From Halocatena marina (GTDB lineage: Archaea; Halobacteriota; Halobacteria; Halobacteriales; Haloarculaceae), in assembly GCF_023276375.1 (NCBI RefSeq), contig NZ_JALLPK010000004.1:124001-188000 (forward strand): DNA of 64,000 nucleotides. Direction: 5' to 3'. The position numbers and the translations under genes are program-made. The notes below the pieces were generated by a model, which searched no databases, had not been told where the DNA came from, and worked only from the letters and a program-made list of their open reading frames with translations. Positions 45,145-54,071 of the stretch are shown in pieces. The first letter of the stretch is position 1. Each line of letters starts with the position of its first letter.

Positions 45145-45771
45145 CTAGACGAGTTCAGTCTGTGTCGTTGTCAATCCAGTCGCAAGCGACGTAATAAGCA
45201 GGTCCATTGTTTGGTCGTAGTACCCTTCCTCATATTCATCGTATCTCTCTTTATGTAACACCTGAAGAGCGATCGTACTGATGACCCCGAGAACCGTTGC
45301 TGGATCACGGTCCGCAAACGGTCCACTACTCCGCTCTTGAAGCGCTTCAATAAAAGGGAGAATGTCAGCTATGCCTTCTTGTCTTATTTCTTTTAATTCT
45401 TCTGTGGAGATGTTACGGAATAGCTCTCGGTAATTCTCCTGTGTGAATGTCTGTTGGACGAGTGGACTGTTCTCAAAATACTCCCTGTAACACCCGAGCA
45501 GCCGTTCGAGTCCCGTACATGGGTCAGTGACTCCATCTAACGCATCACGAATAGTCTCATACAGGTCCTCACTCTCGCATCGGAGTATTTCGAGATATAG
45601 ATTCGATTTTGAGTCGAAAAATCGATAGAACATCGGCTTTGAAATCCCGACTGATTCAGTAATGTCTGTAATTGTAGTTTTCTTTGGCCCATACCGAATC
45701 ATCAATTCTCGTCCCGTCTGAATCAGGTCTTCTCTAATGCGTGCGCGTTCCTCGTCGCTAAAGGCGGCCAT
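45145..45771 (-). CDS. TetR/AcrR family transcriptional regulator
   Basis: 208 residues. The N-terminal HTH is LIQTGRELMIRYGPKKTTIT, DITESVGISKPMFYRFFDSK and SNLYLEILR, the TetR signature. The C-terminal part is helical with no recognisable ligand site. It is divergent from an ABC exporter operon (45869), the classical arrangement for a repressor of drug efflux. A shared TATA-rich and palindromic gap of 97 nt lies between them. Confidence 0.88.
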   Translation of the reverse strand: MAAFSDEERARIREDLIQTGRELMIRYGPKKTTITDITESVGISKPMFYRFFDSKSNLYLEILRCESEDLYETIRDALDGVTDPCTGLERLLGCYREYFENSPLVQQTFTQENYRELFRNISTEELKEIRQEGIADILPFIEALQERSSGPFADRDPATVLGVISTIALQVLHKERYDEYEEGYYDQTMDLLITSLATGLTTTQTELV

Positions 45772-45790
45772 ATCACCTCCTTCGGTCGTC

Positions 45791-45800
45791 TAATATATAA
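45791..45800 (-). promoter_or_regulatory. TATA box of the TetR gene
   Basis: TAATATATAA lies 25 nt before the TetR start at 45771. Confidence 0.45.
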
Positions 45801-45807
45801 ACAAGTT

Positions 45808-45833
45808 GGTAATCTTAGTATACCGTATTAACC
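45808..45833. promoter_or_regulatory. Candidate TetR operator
   Basis: A 26-nt imperfect palindrome centred on a perfect GTATAC (45818-45823), with outer arms GGTAAT and TTAACC. It lies in the shared gap next to the TetR TATA box and upstream of the ABC promoter, where a repressor would block both. Confidence 0.35.
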
Positions 45834-45868
45834 AAAAGAGATAGATAGTATAGTCGCCAAGAAAAGAT

Positions 45869-46789
45869 ATGGCCGCGATCAAAGTGAAGGACCTGACGAA
45901 AGACTACGGGTCAGTTCTCGGCGTCGATTCTCTGTCGTTCACTGTTGACAACGGGGAAATTTTCGGGTTTCTGGGGCCGAATGGTTCCGGGAAGACGACG
46001 ACAATCCGAACCCTTCTCGGATTGCTCACCCCAACCGCTGGAACCGCGACGATACTTGGCGCAGACGTGCGTGAAGAGAACGCACTGATCGAAGCGAAGC
46101 GACGGATCGGATATCTGCCAGCCGATCTCGGCTTCAACGATGACGTTACAGGGACACAGGTACTCGAGTACCACGCATCAGTCAAAGGTGATTCGCGACG
46201 CACAGGGCTTCTCGACGTGTTCACTCCGCCACTCGATCAGCAAATTCGTGAGTATTCGACGGGGAACAAACAGCTGCTCGGCATCATTCAGGCGTTCATG
46301 CACGATCCTGATCTCGTCATCATGGACGAGCCGACCTCCGGGCTCGATCCGCTCAATCAGGCGCAGTTCAACGAGTTCATCAACGCCGAACGTGAGCGAG
46401 GAACGACGATCTTCTTCTCGTCGCACGTCTTGAGCGAGGTTCGTCGCGTCTGTGATCGGGTAGGAATTCTCCGTGATGGACGGCTTGTTGGACTTGAAAA
46501 TATGGAGGCTCTATTGGAACGGGGCGGCAAACGCGTGCATGTGCGAGTCGCTGATGGCAGCAACGTGGATCTGACGGCGATCGATGGCGTGTTCGATAGG
46601 ACGACGATCGGTGATGAGCAACAATTCACCTATGCTGGCGACTATACCACGCTCATTCGACAGCTCGCAGACTACCAAATCCACGACATCGAGATCACTG
46701 AGCCACCACTCGAAGACATCTTCATGCACTATTATGGAGAACGCAAGGGAGAGCCGAGCACTGGACAGAGGGAGGAAGCCAATGTTTGA
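45869..46789 (+). CDS. ABC transporter ATP-binding protein
   Basis: 306 residues. Walker A GPNGSGKTT at 36-44, Walker B LVIMDEP followed by TSGLD, switch His in FFSSHVLSE. The signature motif is unusual: YSTGNKQLL in place of LSGGQ-type, with Asn for Gly. It has a C-terminal extension of about 80 residues ending ITEPPLEDIFMHYYGE, as in antibiotic-export ATPases. First gene of the TetR-controlled operon. Confidence 0.9.
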   Translation: MAAIKVKDLTKDYGSVLGVDSLSFTVDNGEIFGFLGPNGSGKTTTIRTLLGLLTPTAGTATILGADVREENALIEAKRRIGYLPADLGFNDDVTGTQVLEYHASVKGDSRRTGLLDVFTPPLDQQIREYSTGNKQLLGIIQAFMHDPDLVIMDEPTSGLDPLNQAQFNEFINAERERGTTIFFSSHVLSEVRRVCDRVGILRDGRLVGLENMEALLERGGKRVHVRVADGSNVDLTAIDGVFDRTTIGDEQQFTYAGDYTTLIRQLADYQIHDIEITEPPLEDIFMHYYGERKGEPSTGQREEANV

Positions 46790-47567
46790 AACAGCCCGCT
46801 ACGAAGCGCGCCGCCGCCTCCGTGGGACCGCTGGACTTGTTGCGATTCTGAGTGTTTATGTAGGTTTTATGACCGGTCTGTACAGGGCAATAAACATAGA
46901 AGCATATGGCGAAATCATCAACGCAGTCCCAGCGAGTTTACGCGAAGCGCTTGGTATCGTCGACTTGTCCGTGGTTGAAGGCTGGCTCGCGGCCGAAGTC
47001 TACTATTTTTTCTGGATCTGGGTCTTAGGCATCTACTTTGGATACACTGCGGCTGGACTGATCACGGACGACATCGAGCACGATCGGCTGGATCTCTTAC
47101 TGTCGTTTCCGTTCTCTCGGTCACGTCTCCTCCTAGAGAAATTCTCGGTGCTGTTCGTGCCGATCCTCGCGTTGAATAGTGTGGTGCCGATTGTCGTCTA
47201 CAGCGTTGTCAGTGTGATTGGAGCGTCGGTCGATCCCATTCGGTTACTCATGATTCACCTCCTGTCGATCCCGTTCCTGCTTGCGTGTGCAGCAATTGGA
47301 ATCGGGCTGTCAGTCCTGGTAGACCGACCGACGATCGCCCAACGGCTCGCCATGGCAGTGGTATCTGGTCTATTTCTGTTCCAGTCATTAGTGGCGACGA
47401 CGGACTTCGCGTGGGTGGGAGCCATCAGTCCGAAATATTACTTTGATCCAGCACCAATCTTGCTCGAAGGGACCTATGATCTAGGGGCTGTTGGTGTCTT
47501 GCTTGTCGCAACTGGTGTGCTTCTGCTCGCCAGTCAATGGCAATTCAAACGAAGAGACATTGGATGA
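46782..47567 (+). CDS. ABC-2 type transporter permease
   Basis: 261 residues from ATG 46782 (MFETARYEARRRLRG), overlapping the ATPase gene by 8 nt. About six helices, with the coupling region DDIEHDRLDLLLSFPFSRSR and later PFLLACAAIGIGLSVLVDRP. The C-terminus WQFKRRDIG is the typical charged tail of this family. With the 45869 ATPase it should form a drug or lipid exporter repressed by the divergent TetR protein. Confidence 0.88.
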   Translation: MFETARYEARRRLRGTAGLVAILSVYVGFMTGLYRAINIEAYGEIINAVPASLREALGIVDLSVVEGWLAAEVYYFFWIWVLGIYFGYTAAGLITDDIEHDRLDLLLSFPFSRSRLLLEKFSVLFVPILALNSVVPIVVYSVVSVIGASVDPIRLLMIHLLSIPFLLACAAIGIGLSVLVDRPTIAQRLAMAVVSGLFLFQSLVATTDFAWVGAISPKYYFDPAPILLEGTYDLGAVGVLLVATGVLLLASQWQFKRRDIG

Positions 47568-47747
47568 CTGACTGGTGGTGATCGACGTGACAGTGTTCTC
47601 CGGCATCTGGAATACCATTGTGCCAGTGGTGGAGGTACTTGATGTATTTGACCTCGTGTCCAGTGGTATCTGATCTATCGTTGCTTTGCATTTCGATCTC
47701 ACGAATCAACTGAGCGATTAGACGGTCTCGACAGATCGTCTTCTCGT

Positions 47748-48045
47748 TTGTTTCCCAGTAATTCGGAAGAGTCAAGCGACGCTCTCGACAGGTTCGTTGT
47801 AGATATCTCGACCATTGCACAGTCGAAGTGTGAGCACTGCGAGGACTACAACGACATCGAAACCCTGGCCTGTGATCGGCCGATCGACTATCTCACGTTC
47901 ACCAGACACGACTCGTTAGCGCCGTACTCGGGACCGTATCCGCTGGTATTACACGCTCGAGCGTGCCTGCTCAAGAAAATCAACGACTGAGACCACCCTC
48001 TACGACCACCTGCGAGCGCATCCCCCGTTCCGGCAAGGTTCGGGC
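47748..48045 (+). pseudogene. N-terminal remnant of a haloarchaeal transposase
   Basis: The frame reads STIAQSKCEHCEDYNDIETL, then RHDSLAPYSGPYPLVLHARA and CLLKKIND before TGA. One frame over it continues TTLYDHLRAHPPFRQ. From memory this matches the N-terminus of a haloarchaeal IS transposase that goes on with a Gly-Phe-Glu-Thr-Leu-Pro motif. The catalytic part is absent. It faces the 3' end of the minus-strand cluster and probably truncated its last gene. Confidence 0.5.
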
Positions 48046-48301
48046 TCCTCACACGTCTCACCTGTGTTGCGAAAACAGTCTGTAACGTCCGCCCGTGATA
48101 GCGGTAAGACGCCGTATGCGTCGGACACTGGAGGATGTATTCAAAATGGTCACTATCCACATCCCGGAGCCGTTGGGTGATGGTAAGGATCTTCTCAACG
48201 TTCTCCTCGGGATGGTTCCGGACGAGTAATGTCCGCTGCGGGAGTGGGTGATCGGCAGTGGAGATCTCCTCGGCCTGCTGGATCGCTTCTGGCTCACTCA
48301 T
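47888..48301 (-). CDS. Hypothetical protein with replaced C-terminus
   Basis: 137 residues from ATG 48301 (MSEPEAIQQAEEISTADHPL). The first 75 residues look native and acidic, up to ASYRYHGRTLQTVFATQ. The rest (RRVRSPNLAGTGDALAGGRR) is basic and is the antisense reading of the transposase remnant, so the original C-terminus was lost. It overlaps the upstream gene by 8 nt. Last gene of a four-gene minus-strand cluster. Family not recognised. Confidence 0.45.
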   Translation of the reverse strand: MSEPEAIQQAEEISTADHPLPQRTLLVRNHPEENVEKILTITQRLRDVDSDHFEYILQCPTHTASYRYHGRTLQTVFATQVRRVRSPNLAGTGDALAGGRRGWSQSLIFLSRHARACNTSGYGPEYGANESCLVNVR

Positions 48302-48887
48302 CGCCGAGCAGCACCTCCGTTGCAGTGTGTTCGAACGTTCGCTCTTCGATGTAGGCAATACCGGCGTCGAATTCGGCATAGTACTCCGTCTCTGGTCCAT
48401 CCTCGAACTCAGTCAGATTCGGAAATGAGTACTCGCGGGGAGAATGATAGAGCCCGAACGGTTCGGTATACTCACTGACGGCACAAAAGAGGGCGTGCCA
48501 CTCGCCGCGAAGCCCACCATACGGAATTCCCATGCGCTCGATATTGTAGCAATACCCGAGCGGGGCAGCGTCTCGATCCTCATGACGCTTGATCCGCTCG
48601 ACGAGCGCGTGTGGGTTGTTACTCGTGGATGTTCCAGTATCCAACAACGTATCCGCGGGAGTATGGGTCTTGAACCCCTTCAGCGTCGTCCACGTCCGAG
48701 TCGGATACGTGCTCTGATCAGTGTCTTCCTCGAGTACACGCATCGACTGGAACGTTGCCTCGCTGAGATCGACCTGCTCAGGCACCATCTCGAACCCGTC
48801 GCGATCGAGAATGCGAGGCGGACGCTCCAGCGACTCGCCGTCAGTATCCAGCGCGAACAGCCCGCTGTATGCAGCGGTGAAACTCAT
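48294..48887 (-). CDS. Hypothetical protein of unknown family
   Basis: 197 residues, acidic, with many aromatic residues in the second half (MGIPYGGLRGEWHALFCAVS, PFGLYHSPREYSFPNLTEFE). No signal peptide or membrane segment, so probably cytoplasmic. It overlaps the 47888 gene and follows the 48943 gene after 55 nt. Third gene of the cluster. I recognise no domain. Clusters of small unknown cytoplasmic proteins like this are common on haloarchaeal plasmids and proviruses. Confidence 0.6.
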   Translation of the reverse strand: MSFTAAYSGLFALDTDGESLERPPRILDRDGFEMVPEQVDLSEATFQSMRVLEEDTDQSTYPTRTWTTLKGFKTHTPADTLLDTGTSTSNNPHALVERIKRHEDRDAAPLGYCYNIERMGIPYGGLRGEWHALFCAVSEYTEPFGLYHSPREYSFPNLTEFEDGPETEYYAEFDAGIAYIEERTFEHTATEVLLGDE

Positions 48888-48942
48888 CCACGCACCTCCT
48901 GCGGAGGAGTCGGTAAACGCAATCCCAGTGCCAGTCCCACCA

Positions 48943-49248
48943 TCACTCGAACACCTCCTCAGCGACTGCCGTGGGGACCGGCTCGTAGTGGTCGAGGAGG
49001 TCTTTCTCAGTGATCAAGCGCTCATTGCCGCCGAGCGATGAGACCTCACCCACGAGGTACTGTTTGTGATACCAGCTGTGCGGACCAATGTCCTCAACCG
49101 TGGCGTCGTAGTTCCAAACCCGAGCCCTCACATACCAGTACTCGTCCGGGTCCTCATCACCCGCGAGTGTGAACGCCTGTCCGTCGTCGAACTCGAACGG
49201 TGGCGGATCTGGCAGGTGATAGAGACTCGAATCGGTCGATTCGCTCAT
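48943..49248 (-). CDS. Hypothetical protein of unknown family
   Basis: 101 residues, strongly acidic (PDPPPFEFDDGQAFTLAGDE, DPDEYWYVRARVWNYDATVE). A beta-rich SH3-like barrel is suggested by the alternating pattern YWYVRARVWNY and HSWYHKQYLVGEVSS, but this is inference. Overlaps the zinc-ribbon gene by 4 nt. Second gene of the cluster. Confidence 0.6.
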   Translation of the reverse strand: MSESTDSSLYHLPDPPPFEFDDGQAFTLAGDEDPDEYWYVRARVWNYDATVEDIGPHSWYHKQYLVGEVSSLGGNERLITEKDLLDHYEPVPTAVAEEVFE

Positions 49249-49547
49249 ACGTCGAGCACCCCCAGCTCTTCGAGCGTGTACGTATCGAGATACACATCAC
49301 AGTCGAAACACCACCCGCCGGGATAGCCGTATTCACCCGTCCCCGGCCAGTTCTCCACATCCATGAGCTCGCCACAGTCGGGACACAGCGGTCGTTTCTG
49401 AAAGTACTCCATGACGGCCGACGCGCTCGGTCCCTTGTCCTGGTGCTCGTAGGTGTGGGTGTAGGGATCATCCTCGTCGATTGGCTCCTCGCAGAATGGG
49501 CACCACCAGCGGTAGGACTTCGTGGCATCCTCGTCGTCACTCGCCAT
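49245..49547 (-). CDS. Small zinc-ribbon protein
   Basis: 100 residues from ATG 49547 (MASDDEDATKSYRWWCPFCE). Three Cys pairs, CPFCEEPI, CPDCGELM and CFDC, can bind one or two zinc ions, and HTYEHQ adds His ligands near the first pair. A longer frame to 49694 is rejected because the added part is basic and lacks coding character. First gene of the minus-strand cluster, overlapping the next by 4 nt. Possible DNA- or protein-binding adaptor. Confidence 0.65.
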   Translation of the reverse strand: MASDDEDATKSYRWWCPFCEEPIDEDDPYTHTYEHQDKGPSASAVMEYFQKRPLCPDCGELMDVENWPGTGEYGYPGGWCFDCDVYLDTYTLEELGVLDV

Positions 49548-49755
49548 GATGGCCCTCCTCCGAATCTCTTGCACACATCGAACACGGGGTGAGAACCGAA
49601 CGCCAGTTCCACCGTGCTCCCGATACAACTCTAAGGGGATACCTCGATCCCGACATAAACCGACCAAAAAATATATGTGTTGGTGTTCAAGCAATCTTCC
49701 GTAGACGTGTCGATGATGTGATTATTCATCCACTCTATGTTTCACTTGTCGATCC

Positions 49756-50673
49756 ATGACGCAGGACGACTCTATTGACACGACCGACAGTACAGTATTC
49801 CCAGACGAACCGGCAAACAGTGATTCCATTGAGGAACCATCTTCCTCGACTAGCCGGTCACTGAGTCGACGAACACTACTGAAGGGGACAGCATCGGCAG
49901 CCGTCGGTGCAACCGGGTTGGCTGCGATCAGTGGAACAGCTGCTGCTGGTGACTGGGGAGTGTGTCATCACCAACCCCCCCGTGCACCGAGTTGGTTTGG
50001 CTATCTCGCCCCATGGGCCCAATCCGAACACAACTTACCGAATGCTAACAACGGACTCACCATATATATTCATGGCTTCACTGGTACGAGACAGGGTGCA
50101 GTTAATGACGGACACGAAGTATGGAGAAAAATACGTGACGAGGGGTACCAACAAGCTTGTTTCTCCTTCATTTGGCCCGCCGGTAACGAGGTCAAGGTTG
50201 ATGATTGGTGGGCTGCCCAGAGCAACGCCAACATGGCAGGAAAATGGCTTGGAGACTACCTGGCTGGTCGTGGGTGGACAGCCGAGAACGGAAAAAACAT
50301 CAATATCATCTGCCACTCACTCGGTGCTAGGGTAGCGTTAGAGTGTCTTAAGACACTCCATGAAACGCATCAAAAATCTATAGATACTGTCCATCTTCTA
50401 GGTGGTGCCGTCGATTACTTAGATGTCGCATACGATTATACCACCGTTATAAATCATGGCTGCGGCTGGATGCACAACTGGTACAGCGTGAGTGATCCAA
50501 TTCTCAATACTGGCTACTTACTCTGGGAGGAGGCGTCTCCAATCGGAACTCAAGCACCTACCGATCCGCCCTCGTTGGAACTCACTAGCCATTCGACGGG
50601 GATGAAGCAACACTGTCAATATATGGATTACGAATATGGTGTCATCGATGATATAGCGCCTGTTGTCGAATGA
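49756..50673 (+). CDS. Tat-exported alpha/beta hydrolase (lipase-like)
   Basis: 305 residues. The twin-arginine signal SRRTLLKGTASAAVGATGLA is at 37-56 with cleavage likely after TAAAG. The mature part is an alpha/beta hydrolase. The oxyanion loop IYIHGFTG is at about 104-110, the nucleophile Ser188 in CHSLGARV (Cys in place of the first Gly), and a late His in the segment SHSTGMKQHCQYMD. It probably cleaves esters outside the cell. Monocistronic, divergent from the zinc-ribbon cluster. Confidence 0.82.
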   Translation: MTQDDSIDTTDSTVFPDEPANSDSIEEPSSSTSRSLSRRTLLKGTASAAVGATGLAAISGTAAAGDWGVCHHQPPRAPSWFGYLAPWAQSEHNLPNANNGLTIYIHGFTGTRQGAVNDGHEVWRKIRDEGYQQACFSFIWPAGNEVKVDDWWAAQSNANMAGKWLGDYLAGRGWTAENGKNINIICHSLGARVALECLKTLHETHQKSIDTVHLLGGAVDYLDVAYDYTTVINHGCGWMHNWYSVSDPILNTGYLLWEEASPIGTQAPTDPPSLELTSHSTGMKQHCQYMDYEYGVIDDIAPVVE

Positions 50674-50959
50674 CTAATAAAGCTCCGCCGGCTAACATAG
50701 TATGACCTAATCTTCTATTCTGACGAATCGTCATTTGCGGTTGACTCTACTTCCGAGGTTCAATTTGATGATGTAATTCTTATTGACCGCCTCTGGGTCG
50801 TAAGAAAACAGATGCACGATCTTCTCATCTACAACCAAGTCAACGCTCGTTGATTCCTCCAAGACCTCAATCTGCGTCCACCATCCGATTACATGGCTCC
50901 TCATGGACGAAATGGGACCGGACGTGGACGAACACTACCCAGTACTTCTAGAGCGCAGA
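50674..50959. other. Intergenic region with possible transposase debris
   Basis: A plus-strand reading FDDVILIDRLWVVRKQMHDL (about 50765-50825) looks coding. It may belong to the same dead gene as the IS701-like remnant downstream, but has stops on both sides. Confidence 0.25.
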
Positions 50960-51295
50960 GCCCCAGAAGACGCAAACCCATTATTGGCTTCACCGAGTGA
51001 ATGGACACTGATTAGGAGCACTTTAAACGGTTTGTTCGCGAAAGCTCTTGGAACACGAAAGCGTCGAGACCTCTCCGAGAACAGGCATCGGCGGCAGTGC
51101 AGGGCAGTACCGCCGCCTTGATCGTTGGCGGCCTCGGTTTTTCCAAGAAAGGCGACCATAGCGTTGGTGTTGGCTGCCAGTGGTGCGGGGTCTCGGGCAA
51201 GGTCGACAACTGCTATGTCGCAGCTATCTTCTCTCTCAATCGGAGCGACACGGGGTCTCGGTGGTCTTCGTCGAGATTGTATCATCATTTCTGAT
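50960..51295 (+). pseudogene. IS701-like transposase remnant
   Basis: The reading HFKRFVRESSWNTKASRPLR, EQASAAVQGSTAALIVGGLG and FSKKGDHSVGVGCQWCGVSG KVDNC split over stops matches the region before and around the first catalytic Asp of IS701-type DDE transposases (usually Asp-Gly/Glu-Thr-Gly-Phe-Pro-Lys-Lys-Gly). The Asp itself is Gly here. Upstream stops interrupt the frame near 50998 and 51013. The rest of the element is missing. 51296-51621 shows nothing. Confidence 0.6.
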
Positions 51296-51621
51296 GAGTG
51301 ACTAATCATTGGCACGCCCCCGGCGTGTCTTACGTTCGATGATGACTGTTTATACATCTCACAACGGCAGGCACAGAGCTCGTTCTTGCGACCTCACTGC
51401 GCAAGTTAAATCGTGCCACACAAAACGATCGACAGCTTATGCTATTACGTTAGTCGGATCAGATCAATGATTAGTACCAGTCAGTGTCAGTGGCTACGCT
51501 CCGCCGCTTCGGGTGATATCCGCGTCGCACTAGTTGTAAGCATCAAGATGGTGGACCATTCATTACTCGGTGAGAACGGTAGTGTCTATGGAGCTGTAGA
51601 TGTGGATCAACGACTCGATAT

Positions 51622-52512
51622 TTACGGTGTGTAGCCCCCGTACGTGACCGTTGCTGTCGCCGAGGTGTTGATACCTCGTTCATTCTTGTATGGCTCATCG
51701 ACGGTCGGATCGAACGTACCGTCACCGTCCGTGTCGCGATACAGTGTTGCCGTCAGGGTAACCTGATCGCCCTCATCGGCATTCTCGAAGGCCTCGTACA
51801 GATTGGCATCGACCTGTTCGGCGGTCCCCTGGCCGATATAGTAGCTGTTATCGACGATCGCCTCACTCTCGTTTGCGAATACGATGAACCCTCCCTGTGG
51901 AAGAGCCGCTTTGTCGGTCATGACGGCAAAGTCGTCTTGGGCGAATGTCGTCTGGTTGGTAAACATGATCTCCGGGGTGGTGGGAGTTGCGTTCCCACAG
52001 GGTGTCCGGTTACTCGGGTAATTGATCCCTTGTTCTTTCTCAGCGGGGGCGTTTTCGATGAACAGCGTGATTGCCGCTGATTCGAGCCCCGTCGCGACTC
52101 CCGTCGTATCCATATTATCGACACGAATGGACTCGCCAGGAGGTATCGCCACTTTGCCTGACCCTCCCTCGCCAGCTGGGGAATGATAGGTGACCTGAGC
52201 GGTATCATCATCGTGGTTGCTAATCTCGAACGTCGCTGTATCGTGTTTGTAGTCGGTACAAACTCCCGCTGCAGTAACGTTGTTGAGAGCGACTGTATCG
52301 TTGGCCGCCGTGTTAGTGGCTGGAGTGGCCAGAGCCTGCTGTGTGGAAAGTGCTGGGAGCGCGTTGCCATTCTGGGTCGCCATCGTTGATGAAGCAGAGC
52401 GTATGGAATGAGTATCTGTAGTAGCTGTTGCCCCTCCACTACCGAGCCCTGGAGCAGCTACTAGGCTGATAGCTAGCATGATGACGATGATACGGTTACG
52501 TAGGTATTTCAT
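51622..52512 (-). CDS. Secreted DUF7282-type protein
   Basis: 296 residues. A Sec signal peptide (NRIIVIMLAISLVAAPGLGS) is followed by a Thr/Ser/Ala-rich linker. A first domain has Cys pairs (TAAGVCTDYKHDTATFEISN and NRTPCGNATP). The C-terminal domain reads AALPQGGFIVFANESEAIVD, SYYIGQGTAEQVDANLYEAF and TLTATLYRDTDGDGTFDPTV, the pattern of the haloarchaeal DUF7282 surface domain. Function unknown, probably cell-surface. An AGGAGA sequence eight nt before ATG 52512 indicates a leadered start. Confidence 0.75.
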   Translation of the reverse strand: MKYLRNRIIVIMLAISLVAAPGLGSGGATATTDTHSIRSASSTMATQNGNALPALSTQQALATPATNTAANDTVALNNVTAAGVCTDYKHDTATFEISNHDDDTAQVTYHSPAGEGGSGKVAIPPGESIRVDNMDTTGVATGLESAAITLFIENAPAEKEQGINYPSNRTPCGNATPTTPEIMFTNQTTFAQDDFAVMTDKAALPQGGFIVFANESEAIVDNSYYIGQGTAEQVDANLYEAFENADEGDQVTLTATLYRDTDGDGTFDPTVDEPYKNERGINTSATATVTYGGYTP

Positions 52513-52569
52513 TAATGAAATCTCCTATATAATAGGAATCTCTAATGGAAGGTTAATGAATTTTGTGGG

Positions 52570-53255
52570 CGACTATACGAGAGTAACCCTTCCGAACCGG
52601 CCGAGCGTCCGAGACGATGGGTACTGCATTACCGACGAGCTGGGTCGTTGCCCACTGATAGGCATATTAACCGTCTCTCGTCCCGACAATTTTATCTTCC
52701 TTCCCCGTTTGATCGCCGGTGAATGGATCAATTTCGGTCGTATCGATTGCGACGACTCCACCCGATGGAACGCGTCTGTTTCGACAACTCGATCAAGTGA
52801 TCAACTAACCGCCTTTCGGTACATATCACGAATTTTGTTAATCGAGAAATCACGCAAGTGTGTTCGGCGGGGTGTCCGAACGGTGTCCGGTCTCGCCATG
52901 ATTCAATCGCGAAACTTCGTGCACCCTCGCGGCCAAGTTCTGGCGTAACTCGAGATATGTCTGGAGATCCCAGGAGGCGTTCTCGTGAATCTCACATCCT
53001 TCATTCCGGTCCAACGAAATGCCCGGATAGACAATTCGACTAATAGGTCCGTGATCTCCTTCGCGCACTCAAGAACGGACCGCTCATGAAGCTCAGATTC
53101 ATCGGTTCTCTGGTGACAATGATACGTATTCGGTGGTTTTCGCGGGACAGAGACACCCTGCATGATCTGCTTGGATTTTGATCGTCTTCGCGGCAGTCTT
53201 GATCGTGTCTTTGAGGTCCGTGGCAAATCGATACTTCCAGTTTCTCCACAGCGTC
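52570..53255 (-). pseudogene. Decayed N-terminal half of the IS4-type transposase
   Basis: Minus-strand pieces in several frames match the 15385 fusion protein. CAKEITDLLVELSIRAF and DRNEGCEIHENASWDLQTYL (against IHENAFWELQTC) are followed by INKIRDMYRKAVS (against TMYRQAIG), IDTTEIDPFTGDQTGKEDKI (against IDTTEDRPFTGDRTGHEDEI) and YAYQWATTQLVGNAVPIVSD. Several stops and frameshifts. It preserves the transposase N-terminus that the fusion has lost. Confidence 0.7.
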
Positions 53256-53429
53256 GATTAGTCAGGAATCAATTCAAGATTGAGACGATGGCACAGCGAT
53301 GATCGTCGCTGGAAATACTCGACAAGTGCTGTCTCGTGCTCTTATCATAATATATTTTGAGGAAAAATATTATGATATTAGATGGTAAATGCTTGGTCGT
53401 ATTATAGCTCATATCCGTAGCTGGATTGC

Positions 53430-53680
53430 TTAAAGAGGGCTTGCTTTGTCCACATCTCCGTTGTCAAAAAGAACCAATTTGTAACGGTCTGGATCGAAGT
53501 ACTGACAAGAACGAGGATTACACCCTGCCCCGGGGCCTCCATGAACGACAAGATCGGGCTTTCCATCTGGATCTCCATAGGTTTTCCAGTGTACTTGATT
53601 TTCGTCGCCCACATCTAACATCCCCTGATCGTACGGTTCTTTGTGTGAATAGAGATCGGCAATCCTCTAAGTCATCAAAT
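53430..53680 (-). pseudogene. pip: Prolyl aminopeptidase N-terminal fragment
   Basis: The minus strand reads DLYSHKEPYDQGMLDVGDEN, then DGKPDLVVHGGPGAGCNPRS and FDPDRYKLVLFDNGD. The HGGPG oxyanion motif, Pro/Glu-Pro-Tyr start and FDPDRY are diagnostic of proline iminopeptidase. The frame stops at 53430, before the catalytic Gly-Gly-Ser-Trp-Gly, so about 70% of the protein is lost. Confidence 0.65.
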
Positions 53681-54071
53681 CGAATCCGGATATAGATATC
53701 TCTCGATTTCTTTGATTGAATCGAGTGTAGAGTCAGATTCAGCAAGTAGTCAGTCATCTTTACTCCCTTTCAAGATGGAGCTTTCAAAGCGAACGACGAG
53801 CTGGGAGCGATTTTTCTCGCTTTGGCCGTTGCTGGTCTTCCGATCATGATTTGACCTGATTTTGAGGAGCAATCTGATGCATTGGGAGCGCCAGTCTCAA
53901 CTTCTAGAGGATGATATACATAATAATTCAAACCTGAATTTGTATAGAACCCATGAAAATATCAGATCTTATGGAATGGATGTCGAACTATACGTACGGA
54001 GGTATAGTATCGATTAACACACCTGAAGGCGCAAGCCACACAGTCGAATAAGATCATTAATCACGCCCCCA
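53681..54071. other. Intergenic region, nothing recognised
   Basis: AT-rich at 53900-54000. No coding-like frame. It should contain the terminator of the large gene to its right. Confidence 0.4.
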
